In this document: positions 1 through 5,772 of the stretch, piece by piece
Layout of the letters: every line of letters starts with the position of its first letter
How positions within the stretch are numbered: position 1 is the stretch's first letter
NCBI GenBank assembly: GCA_025963615.1
Contig: JAOQAL010000826.1
Coordinates: 1 to 5,772 of the forward strand
DNA length: 5,772 bases
Origin: Chitinophagaceae bacterium
GTDB lineage: Bacteria; Bacteroidota; Bacteroidia; Chitinophagales; Chitinophagaceae
Reading direction: 5' to 3'
The notes under the pieces: generated by a model
Databases searched by the model: none
The model's input: only the letters and a program-made list of their open reading frames with translations
What the model was told of the DNA's origin: nothing
Made by a program: the position numbers and the translations under genes

Positions 1-92
1 CTTCGGGGAAGGATTTAGGATGGGGCCTGAGATTCACGGCTGTAACATGAACTGTATAAGAATTGATCTCTGCGGGATTATTTTAGAATATT

Positions 93-130
93 TCACGCAA
101 AGGACGCAAAGATGCAGAGAACGCAAAGGG
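93..130. repeat. Short imperfect tandem repeat, ACGCAAAG unit
   Basis: Four imperfect copies of an 8-9 base unit lie in a row: ACGCAAAGG (95-103), ACGCAAAG (104-111), a diverged ATGCAGAG (112-119) and AACGCAAAGGG (120-130). From memory, CACGCAAAG/GACGCAAAG strings recur in intergenic DNA of many bacteria, including Bacteroidota, so this is probably one copy of a dispersed intergenic repeat. The family name and copy number cannot be determined from one window. Confidence 0.55.
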
Positions 131-545
131 ATGATCTGTTAAGTTCCTTTTTCAACCTTCCAAAAGCATTAAGTAAAGTGCAAAAGCAGTAAAAAAAATA
201 ACTATCCGCAGAATCTTATTCATAACTGTTGGTTTGGCACAAGATAAAATTTCACCACCTTCCAGTCAACAGTAGTTTCACAGAAAAAACGCATACAATT
301 TACCGTAAAAATATTTCAATCCGGTAGCTGTGGGAATGGATATTTCCCCAAAGTCTATGAAGGCATACAGGTTGTATTAGGACCCAATGGATAGAACATT
401 TTGACACTGGTGGCACTACGCAGGGATTGCGCACTGGCGTCAAGTTAATTTTGATAAAAAGTCTGTTCTGTGCTGTCAACGCAGTAGCGATATAGCATCA
501 AAGTCACAGTAGTACAAAAGCCTCATCAGGGAACCAGCCCGAAAA

Positions 546-575
546 CAGCCTGTCCCGATTTTTTTCGGGACGCTG
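546..575. repeat. Hairpin with T6 loop (TCCCGA/TCGGGA core)
   Basis: A perfect 7-bp stem, GTCCCGA (552-558) with TCGGGAC (565-571), surrounds a loop of six T. The stem can be extended by CAGC (546-549) pairing with GCTG (572-575) across a two-base bulge. It is not followed by a U-tract on either strand, so it does not look like a simple intrinsic terminator. It shares its core with the palindrome at 605-622, which suggests both belong to one repeat element. Confidence 0.6.
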
Positions 576-604
576 TTCGTTCTCGGGGGCCTTTTTGTCG
601 CAGA

Positions 605-622
605 TCCCGATAGCTATCGGGA
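605..622. repeat. Perfect 18-bp palindrome TCCCGATAGCTATCGGGA
   Basis: The 18 bases are their own reverse complement. From memory, CCCGATAGCTATCGGG recurs in intergenic DNA of several Bacteroidota, which would make this a dispersed repeat rather than a specific operator. That cannot be tested here. It could act as a transcript hairpin on either strand or as a binding site for a dimeric protein. It sits 2 bases before a further hairpin (624-647). Confidence 0.6.
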
Positions 623-623
623 A

Positions 624-647
624 TTCTTTTTGGCCACACAAAAAGAA
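624..647. repeat. Hairpin, 9-bp stem with 6-base loop
   Basis: TTCTTTTTG (624-632) pairs perfectly with CAAAAAGAA (639-647) around the loop GCCACA. It directly follows the palindrome at 605-622. On the minus strand, the TTTTT of its 3' arm is followed by the GC-rich palindrome rather than preceding the end of a gene, so terminator function is not obvious. It probably belongs to the same repeat element as the two preceding hairpins. Confidence 0.5.
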
Positions 648-933
648 AGAAAAAAAGCAACCAAAAGCTCATTTGATATCCTAGAGTTCAACGATGAGAT
701 AACCTTTCCCGGATTATTCTGTGGCAAAGATTTAAAGGAATGATCTTCGGTTTGTTTTAAAGCCATGGATATTGCACCAAGCCTTGCCACCCTGCTGCAT
801 ATCCAGTCACCCAATGGCTGCGTCGGCAATGTCGTTGAACCAGTAATAAAATAGTTTCCCCCACTAAATAGGATGCCACATTGAGGTATTTTATTTGTAA
901 CTTTTAAGGCAATTCTGCATTAACCCAATCGTG

Positions 934-1959
934 ATGAAAACGCTAGCCTTTATTTGCCTCCTGCTTTTTATAAGACCTGACATGTCGTTAGGTCAACCCG
1001 GCAAAGCAGATAGCCTGGATTTTTTCAGGGATGAAACGGTGGTTGAAATGAAGTTATCAACAGATTTCAAAAAACTTCGGGCTTCAAATAAAATTAATGA
1101 CTACCAGCCTGCAACGGTCAGTTGCCTGATCAAAGACAGCACCACTACAGAAACTATAAGATTATGTGCCCGGGGACAATACCGGAGAAAGAACTGTTAT
1201 ATACCTACCATATTATTGGATTTTAAAAATACTTCTTCTCCAAAATTAAGCTGGCTGGGTAAATTAAAACTCGTTTCGGGATGTGCTACTTCGAGTTACA
1301 ATGAACAGTTATTATTAAAAGAATGGCTTGTTTATAAAATTTACAACCTGATAACGGATAAAAGTTTCAGAGTAAGGCTATTAAAAATAACGTATGATGA
1401 CCCCAAAAAAAAGATAAAAACATTTACCCAATATGCGTTTGTAATGGAAGATGCAAAAGATGTAGCCAAAAGAAATAAATGCCGGGAATTCAAAAAAACA
1501 AAAATTAAAACCGAGAATACCGACCGGCAGCAAATGACTATTGTAGCGCTTTTCCAGTATATGATCGGTAATACAGACTGGACCGTTCCGGGTGGTCATA
1601 ATATCCGGTTGATTCAGTTAAAGAAGGATTCATTATCCCGTCCTTTCGTAATACCGTATGATTTTGATTATTCGGGATTGGTTGACGCCAATTATGCTAT
1701 TCCGGCAGAAGCGCTTGGCACCACATCCGTTACAGAAAGAGTTTACCGGGGATTTCCGCGAACGATGGGAGAACTGGAAATAGCCCTGGATATTTTCAGG
1801 CAACAGGAAGACAGCATTTATTCACTAATTAAAAATTTTAAAGCCCTGGACCCCTATCACCAGAAAGCCATGATCACGTATCTATATGAGTTCTATAGCC
1901 TGATTAAAATTAAAAACATGGTAAAACTTACTTTTATTGACGGTGCCAGAACAGAATGA
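934..1959 (+). CDS. Secreted CotH-kinase-like protein of unknown role
   Basis: This gene encodes a protein of 341 residues if the ATG at 934 is used. A GTG directly before it at 931 is a possible alternative, but ATG gives a cleaner signal peptide start (MKTLAF). Residues 1 to about 20 form a signal peptide with a hydrophobic core and probable cleavage after SLG, so the mature protein is exported to the periplasm or outer surface. The order of motifs resembles the CotH atypical protein-kinase fold: KLKLVSGC near 110-117, a helix rich in L/Y (about 125-140), FVMED at 169-173, then GNTDW (212-216), HNI (222-224) and IPYDFDYSG (240-248). By analogy, the DFD aspartates could be metal-binding. The CotH link is inferred from motif order only; substrate and activity are unknown. 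The gene stands alone, with long non-coding stretches on both sides. I recall similar hypothetical proteins being common in Bacteroidota. Confidence 0.85.
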   Translation: MKTLAFICLLLFIRPDMSLGQPGKADSLDFFRDETVVEMKLSTDFKKLRASNKINDYQPATVSCLIKDSTTTETIRLCARGQYRRKNCYIPTILLDFKNTSSPKLSWLGKLKLVSGCATSSYNEQLLLKEWLVYKIYNLITDKSFRVRLLKITYDDPKKKIKTFTQYAFVMEDAKDVAKRNKCREFKKTKIKTENTDRQQMTIVALFQYMIGNTDWTVPGGHNIRLIQLKKDSLSRPFVIPYDFDYSGLVDANYAIPAEALGTTSVTERVYRGFPRTMGELEIALDIFRQQEDSIYSLIKNFKALDPYHQKAMITYLYEFYSLIKIKNMVKLTFIDGARTE

Positions 1960-2086
1960 AATAATACTCATTTAAAACGTTGATGCTTATTAATCCGGCA
2001 TTTTTACAAGTCTGTATTACTCCCTGTAAACGATTTAGGTTCGGACAACCGCTTAGTTAGTTATTATCAGTTTTTATCTTTGGCAA

Positions 2087-2609
2087 CTATTTTTTCAAAA
2101 TAGGAATAGCTTTTCCTGTTCTTTCATTGCAGATGTGCTTCGCTACGGTATATTCGTTCACAGACTGCTCAATTTTCCGAGCGGCAGGATCATCATTGAC
2201 CTGTTGTTGACGGGCAGCAGACGTTATACCTATCCTTCGCATTTCTTTAAGCGTATATTTCCCAGTTTCAACCCCGAAATCTTAACATGATCGTTTCAGG
2301 GCCTGCTTTCATCCTTTATAGACTCTATCAAAAGATTATCTGGCGAATTTTTCCCTGGTGGTTCATTGACTGCCTCCTTGCTGGCCTCAGTCTGGATATG
2401 CAAACCCCGTTGCCAGCATCCTGTTTGACCGGGTAGCCAATCGCCCGCCCTTATAATGAGAATTGGTCCAACTCAGTCAGTTCCGGCCGCAAACCGGGGG
2501 GCCGGTATTGCTGCGGCCATTGCGTTCCGCCTTGAAGCGCGGACAGGGTCAAAAAATATAATCCAGGTTGCCTCTTAAAATTGTTTTCATTTTTATAACC
2601 GGTTTTCAT
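2087..2609 (-). pseudogene. Possible frameshifted gene remnant, unidentified
   Basis: Three minus-strand open frames follow each other with little overlap. The first runs from ATG at 2609 to TAA at 2451 (52 residues, including the stretches RQPGLYFLTL and RPELTELDQF). The second is open from about 2472 to TGA at 2296 (including IQTEASKEAVNEPPGKNSPD). The third is open from 2281 to TAG at 2087 (including ETGKYTLKEMRRIGITSAAR and ending in ERTGKAIPILKK; an internal ATG at 2242 would give 51 residues). All three have a mixed, hydrophilic, protein-like composition, and two frame changes would join them into about 170 residues. I do not recognise the family. The alternatives are two genuine small proteins (2609-2451 and 2242-2087) or chance open frames in a locally GC-rich segment. 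Confidence 0.35.
2485..2518. repeat. Strong GC-rich hairpin
   Basis: The outer stem GGCCGCA (2485-2491) pairs perfectly with TGCGGCC (2512-2518). The inner stem ACCGG (2493-2497) pairs with CCGGT (2502-2506) around a GGGG loop. One base on the left and five on the right are unpaired between the two stems. No T-run follows on the plus strand, and none is close on the minus strand, so it is not a standard terminator. It lies inside the putative decayed minus-strand gene and in the most GC-rich part of the window. It may be coincidental or the remnant of a repeat or mobile element. Confidence 0.5.
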
Positions 2610-2662
2610 GGCTTATTTACGGTAAAAATTCCTAAATAGTAATAAACCTTTTCCACGCAGCA

Positions 2663-2691
2663 TTTTCCCTGAGGAAAAACTCTTAAATTCG
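2663..2691 (+). promoter_or_regulatory. Possible Bacteroidota-type promoter for ACBP gene
   Basis: TAAATTCG (2684-2691) matches the Bacteroidota -7 consensus TAnnTTTG with one mismatch. A TTTT run (2663-2666) lies 17 bases upstream in roughly the place of the -33 TTTG box. The -7 element would put the transcript start just ahead of the ATG at 2710, leaving a very short leader. The match is weak at -33, so this is tentative. Confidence 0.25.
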
Positions 2692-2709
2692 TAACAAACA
2701 CAAGTCAAC

Positions 2710-2967
2710 ATGGAGTTAAGACAGCAATTCAACCAGGCCGTCTCAGAAAGTAAAGATTTATCAAACCGCCCAAGCCAGGGAACATTATTGCAACTTTATT
2801 CTTTATACAAACAGGCCAATGAAGGAGATGTGAATACCGACCCCCCGGCCAACCCATTTGATTTTGTGGCCAAAGCCAAGTACGAAGCATGGCAAGCGCT
2901 AAAAGGTAAAACAAAAGATCAGGCCATGACGGAATATATTGACCTGGTAATGAAATTAAAAGAGTAA
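2710..2967 (+). CDS. Acyl-CoA-binding protein (ACBP)
   Basis: This gene encodes a complete 85-residue protein that is essentially one ACBP domain, close to the length of the 86-residue animal protein. ACBPs are soluble four-helix proteins that bind medium- and long-chain acyl-CoA esters in the cytoplasm, buffering and delivering them to lipid-metabolising enzymes. The family's ligand-contacting residues are visible: YSLYKQA with Y30, Y33 and K34, GD at 39-40, KAKYEAW with K57, LKG at 64-66, and Y76 in AMTEYIDLV. These match Y28, Y31, K32, K54 and Y73 of the bovine protein. The ATG at 2710 gives the normal N-terminal helix; no strong Shine-Dalgarno sequence is seen. The gene appears to be monocistronic, preceded by non-coding DNA and ending 19 bases from the end of a convergent glycosyltransferase gene. 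ACBP is nearly universal in eukaryotes but patchy in bacteria. Confidence 0.95.
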   Translation: MELRQQFNQAVSESKDLSNRPSQGTLLQLYSLYKQANEGDVNTDPPANPFDFVAKAKYEAWQALKGKTKDQAMTEYIDLVMKLKE

Positions 2968-2986
2968 TCGTGGCAATGATCAGCTT

Positions 2987-4015
2987 TCAGGTAAATTTCA
3001 TCAATTCATCCAACGCTTCACCAAGGCAATCTCCAGCAGAAATTTTTCGGGCCAGCGGTTTCATATTATCTCTCATCAACTGATATTGTTCAATAGAAAG
3101 TGAGTCGATCCTTTCCTGTATTTCATGGAGGCTGTTAATTGTAATACCAATGCCATATTTCTTAACCAGGGGCGCCGATGCGGCCATTTCAGGTACAATT
3201 AGCGGTAAACCGCTAATAATGTAAAGAGATAATTTATGATGGCTGATATACTGCATGTAGTTGCCTAAACTACCGCCAGGTTTTTCGATTGAATCCCCAT
3301 CCCAAACCAGGCCAAAAGCACCTTCAAGCCGTTCAGGAAGCTCATAGGGCTTAAAAAAACCTTTAAAGGTGGCATTAGCCTGCGAACTCATCGTATCGGT
3401 GCAACCCGGTCCATATAAGTTGAAATGCAATTCCGGAGATTTCAATTGCAGTAGATCCAGCTTCGCCAAAAAAGTACTCTTCTCAAGGTTGCCGGCAAAT
3501 ACGATCTGTTTATTTTTTTCCCGGTCACCCCAAAAAGGGTTTGCCAGGAAATCAAAGAACTCAATTGAAACGATAGCGGTGACCGGAACCTGCGCTTGCA
3601 GCCACTGACGCATGGCATCATTATGAACAATAAAATACCTGTATCGCTTTAATTCGGCAATCTCCTTTTTCAGCAGTTGTTCATCACCATCTTTGATTCC
3701 ATCAATATCAGCAATAAAACAAACAAGCCGCCGGTCTCCTTTTAACCTGAGTATTCTCAATAACAGGCGGCTCATTTTCGCAAACACAGGGAACAAAAAA
3801 ACAAGTGAAGCGCCGCGCGGAATTGTAAAAAATATTTTTAGTAAATAAAAGAAACGGCTTAGTTTAGCCCTCATTGAAAAATCAGCATAGTGAGGAAATA
3901 GCAGCGGAGTAAAATTTTTCAGCGACAAAATTTTTTCAGCATCTACATAGCCTATGCCGCCGTGAAAAAACTCATTCGCTGAATATTGCCGGATAAAAAA
4001 ACGGTTATTCCTCAT
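2987..4015 (-). CDS. Gtf3/galactofuranosyltransferase-like glycosyltransferase
   Basis: The product is a cytoplasmic glycosyltransferase of the kind that includes streptococcal Gtf3 and beta-1,6-galactofuranosyltransferases, which transfer a sugar from a UDP-sugar donor. With the start at 4015 it has 342 residues. Visible family motifs are HNDAM (131-135), FAGNLEKS (173-180), LYGPG (200-204), GLVWDGDS (235-242) and HHKLSLYIISGLPLIV (259-274), the last three lining the donor-binding C-terminal half. The frame is open to an upstream ATG at 4075, but that adds a 20-residue hydrophobic stretch, whereas family members start a few residues before the FFIRQYS-type first strand. An AGGA 9 bases before the ATG at 4015 also favours this start. 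The gene is divergent from a polysaccharide ABC transporter, suggesting a role in building the exported glycan. Donor and acceptor cannot be read from the sequence. Confidence 0.88.
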   Translation of the reverse strand: MRNNRFFIRQYSANEFFHGGIGYVDAEKILSLKNFTPLLFPHYADFSMRAKLSRFFYLLKIFFTIPRGASLVFLFPVFAKMSRLLLRILRLKGDRRLVCFIADIDGIKDGDEQLLKKEIAELKRYRYFIVHNDAMRQWLQAQVPVTAIVSIEFFDFLANPFWGDREKNKQIVFAGNLEKSTFLAKLDLLQLKSPELHFNLYGPGCTDTMSSQANATFKGFFKPYELPERLEGAFGLVWDGDSIEKPGGSLGNYMQYISHHKLSLYIISGLPLIVPEMAASAPLVKKYGIGITINSLHEIQERIDSLSIEQYQLMRDNMKPLARKISAGDCLGEALDELMKFT

Positions 4016-4050
4016 ATATATATCCGTCCTGTAATGTAAAACAATCCTTA

Positions 4051-4081
4051 CGAAAGTAAAGATTATCGCCAGCATTAAAAA
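4051..4081 (-). promoter_or_regulatory. Possible promoter for the glycosyltransferase gene
   Basis: Read on the minus strand, TACTTTCG (4058-4051) matches the Bacteroidota -7 consensus TAnnTTTG with one mismatch. A TTTTT run (4081-4077) lies 18 bases upstream at about the -33 position. Transcription would begin near 4045, downstream of the ATG at 4075 and about 30 bases before the ATG at 4015. This agrees with the shorter start, but the motif match is weak. Confidence 0.25.
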
Positions 4082-4125
4082 GTCGAAAAGGCTTTGACTA
4101 TCTTTACCGCTAAGCCAGCCACTGT

Positions 4126-4947
4126 ATGCAGGAAACAGAAATAAGAATCACACCGCCAAAATCGTTCGCGCCTGGGCTGTCAGAAATCTGGCAAAACCGG
4201 GAATTACTTTACTTTTTTGTATGGCGTGATGTGAAAGTAAAATACAAACAAACTTACCTGGGTATTTTATGGGCTATTCTGCAACCTGCTTTGCTGATGG
4301 GTATTTTTTATTTTGTATTCTCCCGTACGTTGAATATATCGGTTGGAATGAATTACCCGGTTTTTACATTCTCCGGGCTCATTTTATGGAGCTTTTTTTC
4401 CTCCGGTATTACTAACAGCAGCGAAAGTCTTATTAATAATTCAGCGATACTCCGGAAAATTTACTTCCCCAGGATCCTTATTCCGCTTTCCTCATTGCTG
4501 ACTGCCATAATTGATTTTGTGTTTGCGTTTATTTTACTCTTTATTTTATTATTTGTTTTTAAACAGACACTCCGGTGGGAAGCTATTTATTTATTTCCAC
4601 TGGCTATTATAATTACCTTTCTCTCCTCATTCAGTATCGGCACCCTGCTTTCCGCGTTAAATGTAAAATACAGAGATTTCCGTTACCTGCTACCCTTTTT
4701 GATTCAACTTCTATTTTTCAGCTCGCAGATAGTGTACACTATTCATTCTATTGATATTGCTTTTATAAAACCACTGCTTTATATTAACCCTTTGAATGGA
4801 GCGTTGGAATTATTCAGAAGTGCGTTTCATTCAGAAACCATTTACCTGACCGGCGTATTTATCAGTTGTATGTCCACGCTGGTTCTCCTGACGGCCGGCC
4901 TGTTCTATTTTAAAAAAACAGACGCCTATATTGCCGACCTGTTGTAA
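4126..4947 (+). CDS. wzm: Polysaccharide ABC transporter permease (ABC-2, Wzm/TagG type)
   Basis: The product is the membrane subunit of an ABC-2 exporter that carries lipid-linked polysaccharide (O-antigen, capsule or teichoic-acid type) across the inner membrane. It has 273 residues, the usual length. Family signatures are clear: a cytoplasmic start with RDVKVKYKQTYLGILWA (34-50), YPVFTFSGLILWSFF (77-91), KIYFPR (111-116), NVKYRDFRYLLPFLIQ (179-194), NPLNG (221-225) and a FKKTDAYIADLL tail (262-273). About six hydrophobic segments are seen, near 47-67, 76-96, 119-146, 154-176, 187-206 and 239-262. The ATG at 4126 is the only sensible start. The ATPase gene begins two bases after the stop codon, so the two are surely co-transcribed and probably translationally coupled. 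The symbol is used in the family sense; the glycan could be O-antigen or another surface polymer. Confidence 0.93.
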   Translation: MQETEIRITPPKSFAPGLSEIWQNRELLYFFVWRDVKVKYKQTYLGILWAILQPALLMGIFYFVFSRTLNISVGMNYPVFTFSGLILWSFFSSGITNSSESLINNSAILRKIYFPRILIPLSSLLTAIIDFVFAFILLFILLFVFKQTLRWEAIYLFPLAIIITFLSSFSIGTLLSALNVKYRDFRYLLPFLIQLLFFSSQIVYTIHSIDIAFIKPLLYINPLNGALELFRSAFHSETIYLTGVFISCMSTLVLLTAGLFYFKKTDAYIADLL

Positions 4948-4949
4948 TT

Positions 4950-5772
4950 ATGAAGCCAATTATCGAAATAAAGCAACTGGGCAAAAAATACCGTCTTGAA
5001 AAATATGACAGGTACCTTGCCTTGCGGGATGTAATAAGCCACGGGATAAAAAATATCCTGACTCGCTCAAAAGTAAAAAAAGAAGATTTCTGGGCCCTGC
5101 AACAGGTCAACCTGCAGATTGAACCTGGAGAACGTTTAGGTATTGTGGGAAAAAATGGAGCTGGTAAAAGTACGTTACTGAAAATACTGAGCCGGGTAAC
5201 ATCTCCTACAACTGGTGAAGTGGTCATCCGGGGGAGAATGGCCAGCCTCCTGGAAGTAGGAACAGGTTTTCACCCAGAATTAACAGGTAAGGAAAACATT
5301 TATCTCAACGGCGCTATATTGGGCTTAAAGAAAAAAGAAATTGATCAGCAATATGATGCCATTGTTGATTTCAGCGGTATAGAAAAATTTCTATCAACAC
5401 CGTTAAAGAATTACAGCAGTGGCATGCAACTGCGGTTAGCATTCGCCGTAGCGGCTCATCTTGAACCGGAAATACTGCTTATTGACGAGGTACTGGCTGT
5501 CGGAGATATGGAATTTCAAAAGAAATGTATTGGGAAAATGGAAGAAGTAAGCAAGCAACATGGTAGAACGGTTTTGTTTGTGAGTCATAATCTCCAGGCT
5601 GTAAATAATTTTTGCAACCGGGCGGTGCTGCTGGAAACCGGAAGAGTTATATCAATTGATACAGCCGAAAAGATCACCGCCGAATACATAAAAAAAAATC
5701 AATCAACTGGAACAAAAGAATATATCGCCCCCCTGGCTCAATGGGCTGCGCCCATTTTTATCAAACAAGCCA
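4950..5772 (+). CDS. wzt: Polysaccharide ABC transporter ATPase (Wzt/TagH type), 3' truncated by window
   Basis: This is the ATP-hydrolysing partner of the upstream permease. It starts at the ATG at 4950, 2 bases after the permease stop, and runs off the window after 274 codons. The nucleotide-binding domain is complete: Walker A GKNGAGKST (67-75), the LLEVGTGFHPELTG segment typical of Wzt/TagH ATPases in the Q-loop area (100-113), the signature YSSGMQ (155-160), Walker B ILLIDE (175-180), the D-loop-like VLAVGD (181-186) and the switch histidine of VSHN (H213). The domain ends near residue 250. Sequence continuing past it (KEYIAPLAQW onward) suggests a C-terminal extension, which in Wzt recognises the polysaccharide's modified end; too little is visible to confirm it. 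A nine-A run at 5690-5698 falls at the junction of the two parts. The symbol is used in the family sense. Confidence 0.93.
   Translation, partial: MKPIIEIKQLGKKYRLEKYDRYLALRDVISHGIKNILTRSKVKKEDFWALQQVNLQIEPGERLGIVGKNGAGKSTLLKILSRVTSPTTGEVVIRGRMASLLEVGTGFHPELTGKENIYLNGAILGLKKKEIDQQYDAIVDFSGIEKFLSTPLKNYSSGMQLRLAFAVAAHLEPEILLIDEVLAVGDMEFQKKCIGKMEEVSKQHGRTVLFVSHNLQAVNNFCNRAVLLETGRVISIDTAEKITAEYIKKNQSTGTKEYIAPLAQWAAPIFIKQA

Larger units (their letters stand above)
1..933. other. Gene-poor intergenic region with repeats
   Basis: I find no convincing coding region in this stretch of more than 900 bases. Open frames are short, lack good starts or run through repeat sequence. It contains a short ACGCAAAG-type repeat (93-130) and three closely spaced hairpins (546-575, 605-622, 624-647), annotated separately. 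The rest (about 131-545 and 650-930) shows stops in all frames and no recognisable RNA gene. It may be decayed former coding DNA, since short peptide-like stretches are broken by stops, but none could be assigned to a family. Confidence 0.6.
1960..2709. other. Gene-poor region with decayed coding DNA
   Basis: About 750 bases lie between the secreted CotH-like gene and the acyl-CoA-binding protein gene without an intact gene. The first 125 bases (1960-2085) show nothing recognisable; no clear terminator follows the upstream gene. From 2087 to 2609 the minus strand holds tiled open frames (annotated as a possible pseudogene) and a GC-rich hairpin. The last 100 bases (2610-2709) are AT-rich and presumably carry the promoter of the acyl-CoA-binding protein gene. 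Confidence 0.6.

Noticed and set aside
20..142. Plus-strand open frame of 40 codons beginning at ATG 20
   Set aside because: Its second half is translation of the ACGCAAAG repeat; nothing supports it as a gene.
161..197. Near-direct repeat of CAAAAGCA-type 17-mers at a 20-base period
   Set aside because: Only two imperfect, A-rich copies; could easily be chance.
310..540. Possible transposase remnant (peptide AVGMDISPKS in one frame)
   Set aside because: A faint resemblance to the start of IS110-type transposases was considered, but the frame is soon broken by stops, no further motif follows and no terminal repeats are seen.
513..743. Plus-strand open frame between TAG at 510 and TGA at 741
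   Set aside because: It has no ATG start and is translated largely from the hairpin sequences; no recognisable domain.
614..829. Minus-strand open frame of 71 codons
   Set aside because: It runs into the hairpin cluster, has a low-complexity end created by the AAAAAGAAAGAAAAAAA tract, and shows no family motif. It is probably a spurious frame through repeat DNA.
898..905. TAACTTTT as a -7 promoter box for the CotH-like gene
   Set aside because: One mismatch to TAnnTTTG, but no -33 element at acceptable spacing.
2057..2290. Plus-strand open frame of about 77 codons
   Set aside because: It has no ATG start and lies opposite the more protein-like minus-strand frame; it is probably its shadow.
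2968..2986. Shared terminator between the convergent ACBP and glycosyltransferase genes
   Set aside because: The 19-base gap contains no stable hairpin followed by a T-run on either strand.
4099..4106. TATCTTTA as a -7 promoter box for the ABC transporter pair
   Set aside because: One mismatch to the consensus and well placed before the ATG at 4126, but no -33 TTTG at a suitable distance; too weak to annotate.

Overview
The window looks like chromosomal DNA from a member of the Bacteroidota, probably the Chitinophagales/Sphingobacteriales side. This is an inference from AT-leaning codon use, start sites without strong Shine-Dalgarno sequences, the character of the secreted protein at 934-1959, and intergenic hairpins built on a TCCCGA/TCGGGA core. 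No rRNA, tRNA, CRISPR array or intact transposase was seen.

Layout: 1-933 is about 0.9 kb without a convincing gene. It holds an ACGCAAAG-type short repeat (93-130) and a compact group of three hairpins (546-647). 934-1959 (+) encodes a secreted protein with motifs like the CotH atypical-kinase fold. 1960-2709 is a second gene-poor stretch. Its minus strand carries three overlapping open frames that tile 2087-2609 and read like one gene broken by frameshifts; a strong GC-rich hairpin (2485-2518) lies inside it. 2710-2967 (+) is a complete acyl-CoA-binding protein, which ends tail to tail with a Gtf3/galactofuranosyltransferase-like glycosyltransferase on the minus strand (2987-4015). Divergent from that gene is a tightly coupled pair: an ABC-2 polysaccharide-export permease (4126-4947) and its ATPase (4950 to the window edge, truncated).

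How the genes work together: the right half (about 2987-5772) looks like the edge of a surface-polysaccharide locus. The glycosyltransferase would add a sugar to a lipid-linked glycan in the cytoplasm, and the Wzm/Wzt-type transporter would move the finished chain across the inner membrane. The acyl-CoA-binding protein and the CotH-like secreted protein have no visible functional link to that locus. I found no clear undescribed multi-gene system. The parts most worth a second look are the decayed minus-strand gene at 2087-2609, the hairpin cluster at 546-647 and the unassigned CotH-like protein.
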